Assembly (NCBI RefSeq): GCF_004348425.1
Contig: NZ_SMKK01000080.1
Span: 1 to 36,854, forward strand
Source of the DNA: Actinomadura sp. 7K507
Lineage (GTDB): Bacteria; Actinomycetota; Actinomycetes; Streptosporangiales; Streptosporangiaceae
Direction of reading: 5' to 3'
Length of the DNA: 36,854 nucleotides
Shown here: positions 7,160 to 17,420 of the stretch, one piece after another
Numbering within the stretch: the stretch's first letter is position 1
How the letters are laid out: each line of letters opens with the position of its first letter
Made by a program: the position numbers and the translations under genes
Notes under the pieces: generated by a model
Seen by the model: the letters and a program-made list of their open reading frames with translations, nothing else
Databases searched by the model: none
Told to the model about the DNA's origin: nothing

Positions 7160-7681
7160 GTGGAGGTCGTGATCCGGCGTGCCCGCACCGCCGACGTTCA
7201 GGAGATCCGCAGGCTGGTCGATCTGTACGCCGGATCGGGACGACGCCTGCTGAAGAAGACCACGGTGAAGCTGTACGAGGATGTCCAGGAGTTCTGGGTC
7301 GCCGAGGACGTCCAGCACGGGGCGCCGGGGCCTGTCATCGGCTGCGGGGCCCTGCACGTGATGTGGGAGGACCTCGCCGAGGTCCGCTCGGTCTCCGTCG
7401 ACAAGGGATACGGCGGACGCGGAATCGGGCACCGCATCGTCGCGCGCCTTCTGGAGACCGCACGGGAACTCGGCGTGCGGAGGGTGTTCTGCCTTACCTT
7501 CGAAGTGGAGTTCTTCGCACGCCACGGCTTCCAGCAGATCCTTGGGACTCCGGTGGCGCCAGAGGTGTACGAGGAGCTTCTCGGCTCTTACGACGAAGGC
7601 GTGGCAGAGTTCTTGAACCTCGATCGGGTCAAGCCCAATACGTTGGGCAATACCCGGATGTTGCTTCGCCTGGAGGACTGA
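7160..7681 (+). CDS. argA: Amino-acid N-acetyltransferase (GNAT; short ArgA type)
   Basis: 173 residues forming a single GNAT domain. The acetyl-CoA loop is in VSVDKGYGGRGIGHRIV, and EFFARHGF and LNLDRVKPNTLGNTRMLL resemble the short actinobacterial ArgA (Mycobacterium Rv2747 type), which acetylates glutamate or glutamine to start arginine synthesis. It lacks the kinase-like domain of E. coli ArgA. The GTG at 7160 follows a TAATCT -10-like box (7145-7150), so it may be leaderless; a GTG at 7169 is an alternative but its GGAGG would be only 2 nt away. No arginine genes adjoin it. It is followed 4 nt later by the first RDD gene. Confidence 0.82.
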   Translation: MEVVIRRARTADVQEIRRLVDLYAGSGRRLLKKTTVKLYEDVQEFWVAEDVQHGAPGPVIGCGALHVMWEDLAEVRSVSVDKGYGGRGIGHRIVARLLETARELGVRRVFCLTFEVEFFARHGFQQILGTPVAPEVYEELLGSYDEGVAEFLNLDRVKPNTLGNTRMLLRLED

Positions 7682-7685
7682 CCCA

Positions 7686-8483
7686 ATGAGCGATTCCCCC
7701 CGCCGCGGGCGGCGGCGCCACCAGCAGCCGCAGGGCCAGGGTTCCTATGGCCCGCCGCCTCCGTATCAAGGTCCCCAGCAGCAACCCCAGCAGCAGTGGC
7801 AGCAGCCCCAGCAGCAGCAGTGGGGGGGCCAGCCAGCGTACAACCAGACGTACGAGGCGCCCTATGACCAGTACGCCGGCTCCTACGGCGGCCACCACGG
7901 CGGCGAAATGGCCCTCGCCCCGATCGCGCGCCGGGCGGGCGCGCGTCTCATGGACAACGGGCTCGTCGCGGTCTTCGGCTTCGCGCTCGTCCTGCCGGTG
8001 ACGATCGGTGCGTTCGGTCTGGGCAAGGCCGGCAGCAAGACCGAGGACGAGGGGGGTGTGTGGAACTGGCCCATCATCTTCACCCTCTTCGCCGTCCTGT
8101 CAGTACTGCCCTTCCTCTACGAGGCCGTTCAGTTGGCGATGTCGGGACGGACGCTGGGCAAGCGCATCATGGGCCTTGGCATCGTCCAGGCGCGTCCTGC
8201 TGGTGAGCCACTGACCATGACGCAGGCCATCTGGCGTGCTGGAATCACCCACATCGTCTACCAGGTCGGTGTTTTCTTCTTCCTCGTCCTGGCGGTGATG
8301 GTGTGGGACTACGCCGCGTACGGGATGGTGCTCGTGTGGGCGGGTGCGCTGATGGCCTACCTGTGGGCGATCTGGGATCAGCCCATGCATCAGGCGCTGC
8401 ATGACCGTTTCTCCGGCACGATCGTCATCGATGAGCGCGTCGGACACGACGAGTACCACGAGTACGACGAGTACGCGGGATAA
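7686..8483 (+). CDS. RDD-family membrane protein with Gln/Pro-rich N-terminus
   Basis: 265 residues. The first 75 are a low-complexity, cytoplasm-like tail rich in Gln, Pro, Gly and Tyr (QQQPQQQWQQPQQQQWGG). The RDD domain follows, with the signature Arg and Asp in ARRAGARLMDN and the GRTLGKRIMGLGIV loop, plus four or so hydrophobic helices (for example VAVFGFALVLPVTIGAF and IFTLFAVLSVLPFLY) and ALHDRFSGTIVI at the end. RDD proteins are of mostly unknown function; some are implicated in ion transport or stress. It lies between argA (4-nt gap) and a second RDD gene (6-nt gap), so the three are probably co-transcribed. The acidic tail HDEYHEYDEYAG is unusual. Confidence 0.88.
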   Translation: MSDSPRRGRRRHQQPQGQGSYGPPPPYQGPQQQPQQQWQQPQQQQWGGQPAYNQTYEAPYDQYAGSYGGHHGGEMALAPIARRAGARLMDNGLVAVFGFALVLPVTIGAFGLGKAGSKTEDEGGVWNWPIIFTLFAVLSVLPFLYEAVQLAMSGRTLGKRIMGLGIVQARPAGEPLTMTQAIWRAGITHIVYQVGVFFFLVLAVMVWDYAAYGMVLVWAGALMAYLWAIWDQPMHQALHDRFSGTIVIDERVGHDEYHEYDEYAG

Positions 8484-8489
8484 GGACGG

Positions 8490-8999
8490 ATGGCGGCACA
8501 GCTCGCCGAGCCGGGGCAGCGTCTCCTGGCGCGCATCGCCGACACGCTCATCGTCGGCCTGCCGGTCATCATCGTCGTCCGCGCGCTGGTGTCCGGGCAC
8601 ACGGTGGACGTCGTCGCCCCGCCCGCCATGGCCGGCTCCATGCTGGTGTACGAGTCGATCCAGCTCGCCCTATGGGGCCGGACACTCGGCAAGCGCTTCG
8701 CCGGCATAGAAGTCATCGCGACCGCCCCCATCGAACAAGGCCCCGCCGCCGAGCGGGATCCCGGCGGCGAGGTCGGTGGGGGCGCTCGGTTGGGGGTTCC
8801 GCAGGCCGTTCTGCGGGCCGCGGTCTATTCGCTGCCGATCGCGGTCCGGCCGATTCCCGTTGTCGGGTTGCTCGCGGGCATCTTCTGGGTGGCGAACGCG
8901 GGGATGCTGTACGAGGGCACGCGCCGCCAAGCCCTCCACGACAGGTTCACAGGGACGGTCGTGGTAAAGCGGCCGCCTCCCGATTCCCCGGCCTTCTGA
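8490..8999 (+). CDS. RDD-family membrane protein
   Basis: 169 residues, a minimal RDD domain without the N-terminal tail of its neighbour. RLLARIADTLIVGLPVIIVV contains the Arg/Asp pair in the first helix; LWGRTLGKRFAGIEVI and QALHDRFTGTVVV are the second-helix loop and C-terminal motif. A Gly/Glu-rich loop (about 85-105) separates the central helices. It starts 6 nt after the preceding RDD gene and is likely a tandem paralogue from duplication. A heteromeric complex of the two is plausible but not shown. Function unknown. Confidence 0.87.
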   Translation: MAAQLAEPGQRLLARIADTLIVGLPVIIVVRALVSGHTVDVVAPPAMAGSMLVYESIQLALWGRTLGKRFAGIEVIATAPIEQGPAAERDPGGEVGGGARLGVPQAVLRAAVYSLPIAVRPIPVVGLLAGIFWVANAGMLYEGTRRQALHDRFTGTVVVKRPPPDSPAF

Positions 9000-9993
9000 G
9001 GTCCTCTCAGCCCCCTTCAGGCGCACTCAGGGCGCTCATCCGAGGCGCTCTCGGCCCGCAAGTCCCTGCGGGGCGGGAGCGCTCGCACGTCCCGGAGGGG
9101 CTTTCGCGTAGATCCCAGCTCCGTTTCGGGCAGTCCGGGCCGCCCGGCGAATGCAGGCTGGATCCGGTTACGGCCCTGAATCGGCGCGGTATGTGTCTCG
9201 TCCCGGACGTGCCCTCCGCTTTGAGATGTGCATCCCGGGCCGTTGCCGTTCCGGCCATGGATCCGGTCACATAGGGCGTCGGACTTACTCCTGGATGAGA
9301 TCCCACCCCGCCGGGAAGGGACCTTTAGCCCCACAACCCCACGCCATGGGTGCCTGACGCGCACCCGGCCCAGCTGTTGGACACCGGCCGGAAGAAGTGG
9401 TGCGGACGGTCGCGATTGTGCAGCAATCTCCCGATTTCGGGATGGACGACTGTCGACGGGCCCGCCCGGCGGATCGCGACCGGGAGACTTCCGGGCACGG
9501 GCGCGGCAGGCAACAGATTTTCGGTGCCGGGCAGTCGGCCGTTATCCACCCACATCCCCCGGTGGGGGCGGTGATCGCCCGTCATGCCGGGCTCCGAAGG
9601 TTCCCCGCTTTAGCTGGCACCCGGTGCGCTTAGTGCCGTTACGTCAGGGTTAATCGTTGGCCGCGGTGGAGGCGGGTCCGGCCTGTTAAGGTCGGCCGCA
9701 GGGCTCTTTTACTCCTGCCGCACTCGGGGACACCCGGCCGGCCCGAATGCCGGGACGCTTGCAAACCAGGACCAATGCGAGAGCACCCGCCCAGGTCAGC
9801 GCGGTGTGCCGTGACACCGGTCACGCCCGAAATCCGCACGGTGGTCCACGGACGGCGAAAAAAATCACGCGCCGCGACCGCCGTGGCCGCGCAGTGTCGC
9901 CGCGACGTGCCAGAAACAGCCGAGACCGATTACGCCCGGTCACGTCGGGAAGAGGACTTCGTGGAGACTGCCGGTTCAAGGGCTGTGTCGGAA
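9000..9993. other. Non-coding region upstream of lsr2
   Basis: About 1 kb in which I see no convincing gene. Open frames here have poor codon patterns and no family motifs. Small items: an inverted repeat GTGAC-ACCG-GTCAC at 9811-9824, a TTATCCAC box at 9542-9549, a DosR-like half-matched palindrome GGGACCTTTAGCCCC at 9318-9332, and a weak CGGCC/GGCCG stem followed by CTCTTTT near 9679-9710. It could hold a small RNA or an extended regulatory region for lsr2. Confidence 0.5.
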
Positions 9994-10023
9994 TTGTCAT
10001 CGGCAGACTTCTCGGTATATCTT
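9994..10023 (+). promoter_or_regulatory. lsr2 promoter
   Basis: TTGTCA (9994-9999) and TATCTT (10018-10023) with an 18-nt spacer fit a housekeeping promoter, leaving an untranslated leader of about 38 nt before the ATG at 10068. Confidence 0.7.
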
Positions 10024-10067
10024 TGTCGACCGAATGTAGTTTGCTCAAGCCGAAAGGGTCTGTCCTC

Positions 10068-10391
10068 ATGGCACAGAAGGTTCAGGTGCTTCTCCTCGAC
10101 GACCTCGACGGTGGCGAGGCGGACGAGACCGTAGCGTTCTCGATCGACGGCGCCTCCTACGAGATCGACCTGAGTGGCGCCAACGCAGCGAAGCTGCGGG
10201 ATTCTCTTCAGCCGTTCGTGGAGAAGTCGCGCAAGGCGGGAACGTCCTCCCGCAAGCGCCGGCAGCGCGGCGCGTCCAGCCGCGAGCGCAGCGCTGAGAT
10301 CCGCGCCTGGGCCAAGAACAATGGCATCAAGGTCAATGAGCGCGGCCGGATCCCGGCCCATGTGATCGAACAGTACGAGGCGGCCAACTGA
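10068..10391 (+). CDS. lsr2: Lsr2, nucleoid-associated xenogeneic silencer
   Basis: 107 residues, the usual length. The N-terminal oligomerisation domain begins AQKVQVLLLDDLDGGEADET and contains FSIDGASYEIDLS. The C-terminal DNA-binding domain has WAKNNGIKVNERGRIPAHVI, with the minor-groove AT-hook-like RGR at 92-94. Lsr2 is the actinobacterial counterpart of H-NS, bridging AT-rich DNA and silencing acquired genes. Between the domains is a very basic linker (about 54-77). It has its own promoter and is followed by a hairpin before clpC, so it appears monocistronic. Confidence 0.97.
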   Translation: MAQKVQVLLLDDLDGGEADETVAFSIDGASYEIDLSGANAAKLRDSLQPFVEKSRKAGTSSRKRRQRGASSRERSAEIRAWAKNNGIKVNERGRIPAHVIEQYEAAN

Positions 10392-10409
10392 TCCGGTTCA
10401 CCCGCCGGC

Positions 10410-10436
10410 GGCCCGTCTCCCTTCGCGGGACGGGCC
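10410..10436 (+). terminator. Terminator hairpin after lsr2
   Basis: GGCCCGTC...GACGGGCC-type stem with a CCCTTCGCGGG core, 19 nt after the lsr2 stop. No U tract. The first ClgR-type box starts immediately after it. Confidence 0.65.
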
Positions 10437-10450
10437 GTTCGCTTTCGGCG
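10437..10450 (+). promoter_or_regulatory. ClgR-type operator, distal copy
   Basis: GTTCGC (10437-10442), five bases, then GCG (10448-10450) is an exact match to the GTTCGC-N5-GCG motif described for ClgR, the activator of clp and lon genes in Streptomyces. It lies about 300 bp upstream of clpC. Confidence 0.6.
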
Positions 10451-10565
10451 TAGCCGCCGGGCGGTTCGCGGCCCGCGCCGCGCGGTACACAGGGCGCGCG
10501 GGGTGCAACTTCACCCCCATTCGGCACTCTCGGCCCGCGCCTTGACCTACCTGCGAAAAGCCCCC

Positions 10566-10579
10566 GTTCGCTTGGGGCG
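10566..10579 (+). promoter_or_regulatory. ClgR-type operator, proximal copy
   Basis: A second exact GTTCGC-N5-GCG match, 129 bp downstream of the first and about 175 bp before the clpC start. Both copies share the extended context GTTCGCTT..GGCGTAGC. A TTGACC element lies just upstream at 10542-10547, but its -10 is unclear. Confidence 0.7.
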
Positions 10580-10752
10580 TAGCGGGAACATGACGCACCG
10601 ATGCGGTAGTTGGATGAGACTGAACAGCGCATAGCTGGGGAACGTCTCCTGGTGGGAGTGCACCGGGTGGCCTCCTCGGGGCGGGCTAGCATGCGGAAGG
10701 ACAGTTCCGGACGTTCCGGACTCTGCCCAACCGCTCTGTGAGGAGCGACGAG

Positions 10753-13290
<2,538 letters not shown>

Positions 13291-13299
13291 CGTCCGACC

Positions 13300-13339
13300 G
13301 GAAGGGCCCGCACCGGTTTCACCCGGTGCGGGCCCTTCC
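13300..13339 (+). terminator. Terminator after clpC
   Basis: A perfect 17-bp GC-rich stem (13300-13316 with 13323-13339) and a 6-nt loop, starting 10 nt after the clpC stop. This is the strongest simple hairpin in the window. Confidence 0.92.
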
Positions 13340-13475
13340 GCATGCCCGGGTCTCTTCACCGGCACGCAGGCCGAGGCCGTGACCGCGGTCGGTGCGGCCG
13401 GGGAAACCGAGAAGCCGCATGGGCGGCTGACTGATGCGCTGCTCAGGCGAGGAACCGTATGCGGATCGCTCCGGT

Positions 13476-13520
13476 GCCGTCGGTAGTCCAGCCGTCGGTA
13501 GTCCAGCCGTCGGCGGTCCA
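13476..13520 (+). repeat. Three tandem 15-bp repeats
   Basis: GCCGTCGGTAGTCCA occurs at 13476-13490 and 13491-13505 exactly, and at 13506-13520 with two changes. Non-coding on the plus strand, about 100 bp upstream of the next gene. Confidence 0.9.
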
Positions 13521-13605
13521 ACCGTGGCCGGGCAGCCACACGCCCAGCCGATCGGCGGGTTATCCACAACCGGCGATTCGAGCGGAGTCCGTCGGACCCG
13601 GCGCA

Positions 13606-13620
13606 TAGAGTTCGAACATG
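13606..13620 (+). promoter_or_regulatory. -10 box and leaderless start of the winged-helix/NTase gene
   Basis: TAGAGT (13606-13611) ends 6 nt before the ATG at 13618, with no room for a ribosome-binding site. TTATCCACA, a DnaA-box-like 9-mer, lies just upstream at 13560-13568. Confidence 0.55.
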
Positions 13621-14286
13621 CGATCGAATGAGGTCGGTTCGGCGGCGGAGTTCGGGCGGCGCGCGGCAGGCGGCTCGACGGGTTACACACAAGTCACTCG
13701 CGCGTTCCTGCGGGACGTGCGGGCCCGCGCGCCGGCCCCGCTCCCGATCTTCCGCTCGCATTTGCAGGGCGAGCTGCTGGCGCGCCTGCTCCTGGGGCCG
13801 GAACGCGAGGCGTCGATGCTCGACCTCGCCGTGATGCTCCGCGTCGACCTGGCGTCCGTGATGCGCGAGGTGGAGCGGCTGGCGCGAGCGGACCTCCTGA
13901 CGCTCCGCCGCACCCTGGCCGGCCGCCTCGTCACCCGGAACGCCGAAAGCCCCCTGTACGAGCCGCTCACCCGCCTGCTGATGCTGACGTTCGGCCCGGC
14001 GGCGGTGGCGGCGGAGGAGTTCGGGCACCTGCGGGCCGTCCGCGACGTGTACCTGTTCGGCGCCTGGGCGGCGCGCTACAACGGCGTCCCGGGCGACCAG
14101 CCGGCCGACGTCGAAGTCCTCGTGCTCGGCGACATCGACCACGCGACGGCCCACGACGCCGCCCAGGAGGCAGCGGCCCGCCTGGGCCTCCCCGTCCACC
14201 CGGTCGTCCGCACCCTCACCCAATGGCAGGACGACGCCGATCCCTTCCTCCGCGAGATCCGCGCCGGCCCCCTGACCAAGCTTTGA
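13618..14286 (+). CDS. Winged-helix protein with degenerate nucleotidyltransferase domain
   Basis: 222 residues. The middle region (about 40-110, FRSHLQGELLARLLLG, then SMLDLAVMLRVDLASVMREV) is an ArsR-like winged helix, and the C-terminal half resembles a MNT-type nucleotidyltransferase. The usual GS-x(n)-DxD active site appears as FGAW (about 146) and ADVEVLVLGD (about 163-172): Ser is Ala and the second Asp is Glu, so catalytic activity is doubtful. Similar wHTH-NTase proteins occur widely in actinobacteria; their role is unknown and could be regulatory or related to toxin-antitoxin systems. It appears leaderless and is flanked by the clpC terminator and a convergent TetR gene. Confidence 0.72.
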   Translation: MRSNEVGSAAEFGRRAAGGSTGYTQVTRAFLRDVRARAPAPLPIFRSHLQGELLARLLLGPEREASMLDLAVMLRVDLASVMREVERLARADLLTLRRTLAGRLVTRNAESPLYEPLTRLLMLTFGPAAVAAEEFGHLRAVRDVYLFGAWAARYNGVPGDQPADVEVLVLGDIDHATAHDAAQEAAARLGLPVHPVVRTLTQWQDDADPFLREIRAGPLTKL

Positions 14287-14447
14287 TCACGCAGCCGATC
14301 GCCCCGCGCGGCGGCCCGCCACCGCGCGCTCCACCCGCGGCCACAGCACGCGGTCCTCCAGGTCGTGATGTTCTCCGGCGACTCGCAACGGCGCCCCGTC
14401 CGCCCGCCGACCGGGGGCGGTTCGACAAGAGGGCAGAACCGGAACGG
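14287..14447. other. Gap between convergent genes, with a possible hemerythrin-like remnant
   Basis: On the minus strand, about 14287-14400 would read GEHHDLEDRVLWPRVERAV before a stop, which resembles the HH...ED..LWP part of a hemerythrin HHE domain. Nothing upstream in that frame looks like the rest of such a protein. It may be a decayed fragment or a coincidence. Confidence 0.2.
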
Positions 14448-15197
14448 CTAGCCGGCGCGACGGCGCCGGTGGGCACGCTGGCGGCAGGTCGGACCGCAGT
14501 AGCGGGGTGGCCGCCCGGTGGCATGGACGAGCAGCCGGGCGCCGCATTCCACGCAGTGGCTGAGGGCGGTGGATTCGTGACGTGCGGAGGGGGAGTCACG
14601 GAATGTTTCGTCTTTCGTGACGTCCCTGGCACGCAAGCCGTCCAGCAGCAGCCGCACCAGCCGTGTGCCGCGTACGCGGTCCCGGTGTGCCGAACGCAAT
14701 GCCTCGCCGCCGACGGCCAGCGCGGACAGATCGTCGGCCCGTACGTCGGCGCGTATGGCACCGACCTGCTGCGCGTCGTGCAGCAAGCGCTCCAGCGCCG
14801 CACGGAACCGCTGCGTCGCGGCGGCCAGCACGGCGCGCGGCCAGCCTTGGTCAGCGGTGAGCGCATCGCAGAAGCTCCGGCCGCCCGCCGACTGCTCGAT
14901 GACTTCGAGCAGGAACCCGAACAGCGCGTCACCGGGTGCGGCGCGGGCGGCCCACCGATCGGCGGCTGCCACCAGATCCTCGATGTGTTCGGCGAGCACC
15001 GCCTCGACCAGGATCTCTTTGCTCGGGAAGTGCCGGTAGACGGTTCCGGCCCCGACCCCGGCGCGCTGCGCGATCCTGCCGAGTGACGCCTCCGTCCCCT
15101 CCTCTGCGAACACGCGCATGGCCGTGCGGAGCACGATCTCCCGGTTGCGGTGGGCATCGGCGCGACCGGCACCCGCCGCACCCGGTGCTGCGTTCAT
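14448..15197 (-). CDS. TetR-family regulator with C-terminal four-cysteine extension
   Basis: 249 residues from the ATG at 15197, which has AAGGA upstream (an in-frame ATG at 15239 is an alternative). The N-terminal TetR HTH is LGRIAQRAGVGAGTVYRHFP, after REIVLRTAMRVFAEEG, followed by a helical ligand domain to about residue 200. The last 35 residues are unusual: Cys215-x2-Cys218, then Cys234-x3-Cys238 in RYCGPTCRQRAHRRR, a probable treble-clef-like zinc site with a basic tail. It is divergent from the NmrA-like gene at 15284, the likely target. Paired CACTGAA repeats and GGAACATTCC (15233-15242) in the shared gap are operator candidates. Confidence 0.88.
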   Translation of the reverse strand: MNAAPGAAGAGRADAHRNREIVLRTAMRVFAEEGTEASLGRIAQRAGVGAGTVYRHFPSKEILVEAVLAEHIEDLVAAADRWAARAAPGDALFGFLLEVIEQSAGGRSFCDALTADQGWPRAVLAAATQRFRAALERLLHDAQQVGAIRADVRADDLSALAVGGEALRSAHRDRVRGTRLVRLLLDGLRARDVTKDETFRDSPSARHESTALSHCVECGARLLVHATGRPPRYCGPTCRQRAHRRRRAG

Positions 15198-15283
15198 GTC
15201 ACTGAATCCTTGTCCGCGGCACTGAAACGGGTGGAACATTCCGGATCACGCGAACATCCTCCACCATCTCCGGAAAGGACACC

Positions 15284-16194
15284 ATGACCATCGCGACACC
15301 GGTCGACCCCGGCTCCCCGATCCTCGTCACCGGCGCCACCGGCAAGCAGGGCGGCGCCACCGCCCGGCGACTGCTCACCGGGGGGTGGCGGGTGCGAGCC
15401 CTGGTGCGCGACGTGACCTCACCCGCCGCTGCGGAGCTGGCCGCCGCGGGAGCCCGACTCGTCCGCGGCGACTTCGACGATCCGGCGAGTCTGCAGCCCT
15501 CGACGGCGTCGCCGCCGTGTTCGGCATACCTCCCGTGGCCATCGGACCGGCCGGAACCGAAACGGATCTCGAAGTGACCCGCGGCCGGGCCCTGATCGAT
15601 GCTGCGGCCGCCGCGGGGATCAAGCAGGTCGTGTTCAGCACCGTCGCCTCGACATCTGCGGCATCGCAGGGGTCGGAGGGCAAAACACTGATCGAGGAGT
15701 ACCTGCGCGACCACATCGCGCAGCCCACCGTGCTGCGCCCGGTCCGGTTCATGACCAACTATCTCGGTGTCGGAGTGATCGGCTTCGACGGCATCTCCCA
15801 CGGCGTCAACCGGCACGTCTTCCCTCCGCACGAGCCCACGCAGATCATCACGCTGGAGGACGTCGCCGAGTTCGCCGTGCTCGCGTTCGCGGACCCGGCC
15901 CGATTCGCCGGACGAACCTTGGAACTGGCCGGCGACGAGCCGTCTCCGACGGAGGCCGCCGCCGCGATCAGCGAGGCCACCGGCTTTCCGATCCGGTATG
16001 AGCAGCTCACCGACGCCGATGCCGCCGCGCTCGGCCCGCAGATCGCCGACACCAAAAGGCACTGGCAGGCCGGTCACCGCTGGCACGCCGACATCGAGTC
16101 ACTGCGCGTCATCCACCCCGGACTGCGCACTCTCACCGACTGGCTCGCCGAATCCGGCGCCGCTGTCATCCGGGCCCATCTCACCACCACCTGA
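15284..16194 (+). pseudogene. NmrA-like NAD(P)-binding protein, frameshifted
   Basis: The N-terminal half reads ILVTGATGKQGGATARRLL, a Rossmann GxxGxxG motif, to DFDDPASLQ in one frame. The continuation, ALDGVAAVFGIPP to the end at 16194, is in another frame. The join falls in the CTGCAGCCCT near 15491-15500, and adding one base there restores a normal protein of about 303 residues. NmrA/TMR-type proteins sense or reduce with NADPH; this one resembles NAD(P)H-binding SDR-a5 proteins. The frameshift may be real, making it a pseudogene, or a sequencing error. AAGGA precedes the ATG. It is divergent from, and probably repressed by, the TetR gene at 14448-15197. Confidence 0.82.
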
Positions 16195-16359
16195 CGCCGA
16201 CGAGCACGGCACTGTATTGGCCTCCCAGATGTCGGGATCTCGCCCCGGGCCGGTGGTCGAGCACGAAGCCGGAGCGGTCCGTTGCTGGGGCGGTCACGGG
16301 GGGATGCGCTGCGCCGTGGCGACCATTGACCACAACTCCCCGAAGCTCCAATCAACGAT

Positions 16360-17334
16360 CTAGGGGGTGGCCAGCCAGGCGTTGATCTGTGCACGGAGGC
16401 GGGTCTTGGTCTCGGTGGGGGCGAAGGAGGCGTCCACGCCCGCGTGGGCCAGGTCGGCCAGGACGGTGTCGTCGTAGCCGAAGGTGTCGCGGACGCGGGC
16501 GTACTCGGTGGCAAGAGGGGTGCCGATCAGGGCCGGGATGTCGGTGTTGAGGGTCACGATCAGACCCGCGTCACGGAGGCGGGGAAGGGGGTGGTCGCCG
16601 AGGGAGGGCGCGAAGCCCAAGGCGACGTTGGACGAGGGGCACACTTCGAGGGGGATCTTGCGTTCTCGTACCTCGGCCACGAGGTCCGGGTCGTCCAGGA
16701 TTCGGATGCCGTGGCCGAGCCGTTCGGTGCGGCCGGGACCGAGCGCCTGCCGGATGCTGGCCGGGCCCTCGCCCTCGCCCGCGTGGTGGACGATGTGCAG
16801 CCCAGCGTCGTGGGCGGCGGCGAACACCTCGTCGAACGGGTCGCCGGGATGGGACTCGTCGCCGGCGAGGCCGATCGCCACCACGCGGTCGTGGTGGCGG
16901 GCGAGGTCGAGCGTCCGCCAGGCGCGCTCGACGGACCGGCGGCGGGAGTGGTCGAGGAGGATGCGGCATTCGATCCCGAACGCCTCCTGTCCGGCCTCCA
17001 GGCCCTCCAGGACGGCCGCCAGCGGCATTTCGAGGTCGCCGAGGCGCTCGCCATGGCCGGCCGCGGTGAACGACACTTCGGCGTAGCGGGTGCCTTGCGC
17101 GGCCTCGTCCTCGCAGAACTCGTAGGCGACCCTCCGGAAGTCGCCAGGGCGACGCAAACAGGCCCGGACGAGATCGTTCTGCGCGAAGAAGGCGGCGAAG
17201 TTCCCGAACGGAACATCATCCCCGGGAACGTCCAGCCCATTGGCGGCGCCGATCTCCCGAAGCGTGGCCCACCGCACGGCGCTCTCCAGATGGACATGCA
17301 GATGGGCCTTGGGCAACCTCACCAAGTCACGCAC
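16360..17334 (-). CDS. Adenosine deaminase family protein
   Basis: 324 residues. The amidohydrolase TIM barrel shows HVHLE near residue 13 (metal His13 and His15), VHHAGE, RLGHGIRIL, CPSSNVAL and NTDIPAL. In classical adenosine deaminases the last motif is NTDDP, with the first Asp a zinc ligand and the second binding substrate; here residues 265-266 are Asp-Ile, and the first motif is HLES rather than HLDG. So metal binding looks intact, but the substrate may differ from adenosine, for example another aminopurine nucleoside or aminodeoxyfutalosine. It stands alone, divergent from the PadR gene, and has no nearby purine genes. Confidence 0.85.
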   Translation of the reverse strand: MRDLVRLPKAHLHVHLESAVRWATLREIGAANGLDVPGDDVPFGNFAAFFAQNDLVRACLRRPGDFRRVAYEFCEDEAAQGTRYAEVSFTAAGHGERLGDLEMPLAAVLEGLEAGQEAFGIECRILLDHSRRRSVERAWRTLDLARHHDRVVAIGLAGDESHPGDPFDEVFAAAHDAGLHIVHHAGEGEGPASIRQALGPGRTERLGHGIRILDDPDLVAEVRERKIPLEVCPSSNVALGFAPSLGDHPLPRLRDAGLIVTLNTDIPALIGTPLATEYARVRDTFGYDDTVLADLAHAGVDASFAPTETKTRLRAQINAWLATP

Positions 17335-17420
17335 ACCCGCACGCTACGACTCCACTCCACCACTTGACCACCCATTATTTCGCCCCACCCCACCTCCCAC
17401 CGACACCCATGTCCGCGGCT

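Noticed and set aside
9228..9653. Open frame in the gap upstream of lsr2
   Set aside because: No ribosome-binding site, Arg/Pro-rich without motif, and no GC bias at third positions that would indicate coding.
13608..13625. GTTCGAAC, resembling a tRNA T-loop
   Set aside because: No acceptor or anticodon stem can be folded around it; it lies in a promoter and start codon. No tRNA was found in the window.
15284..16194. Programmed frameshift in the NmrA-like gene
   Set aside because: No slippery heptamer or downstream structure is evident at 15491-15500; a simple deletion or sequencing error is likelier.
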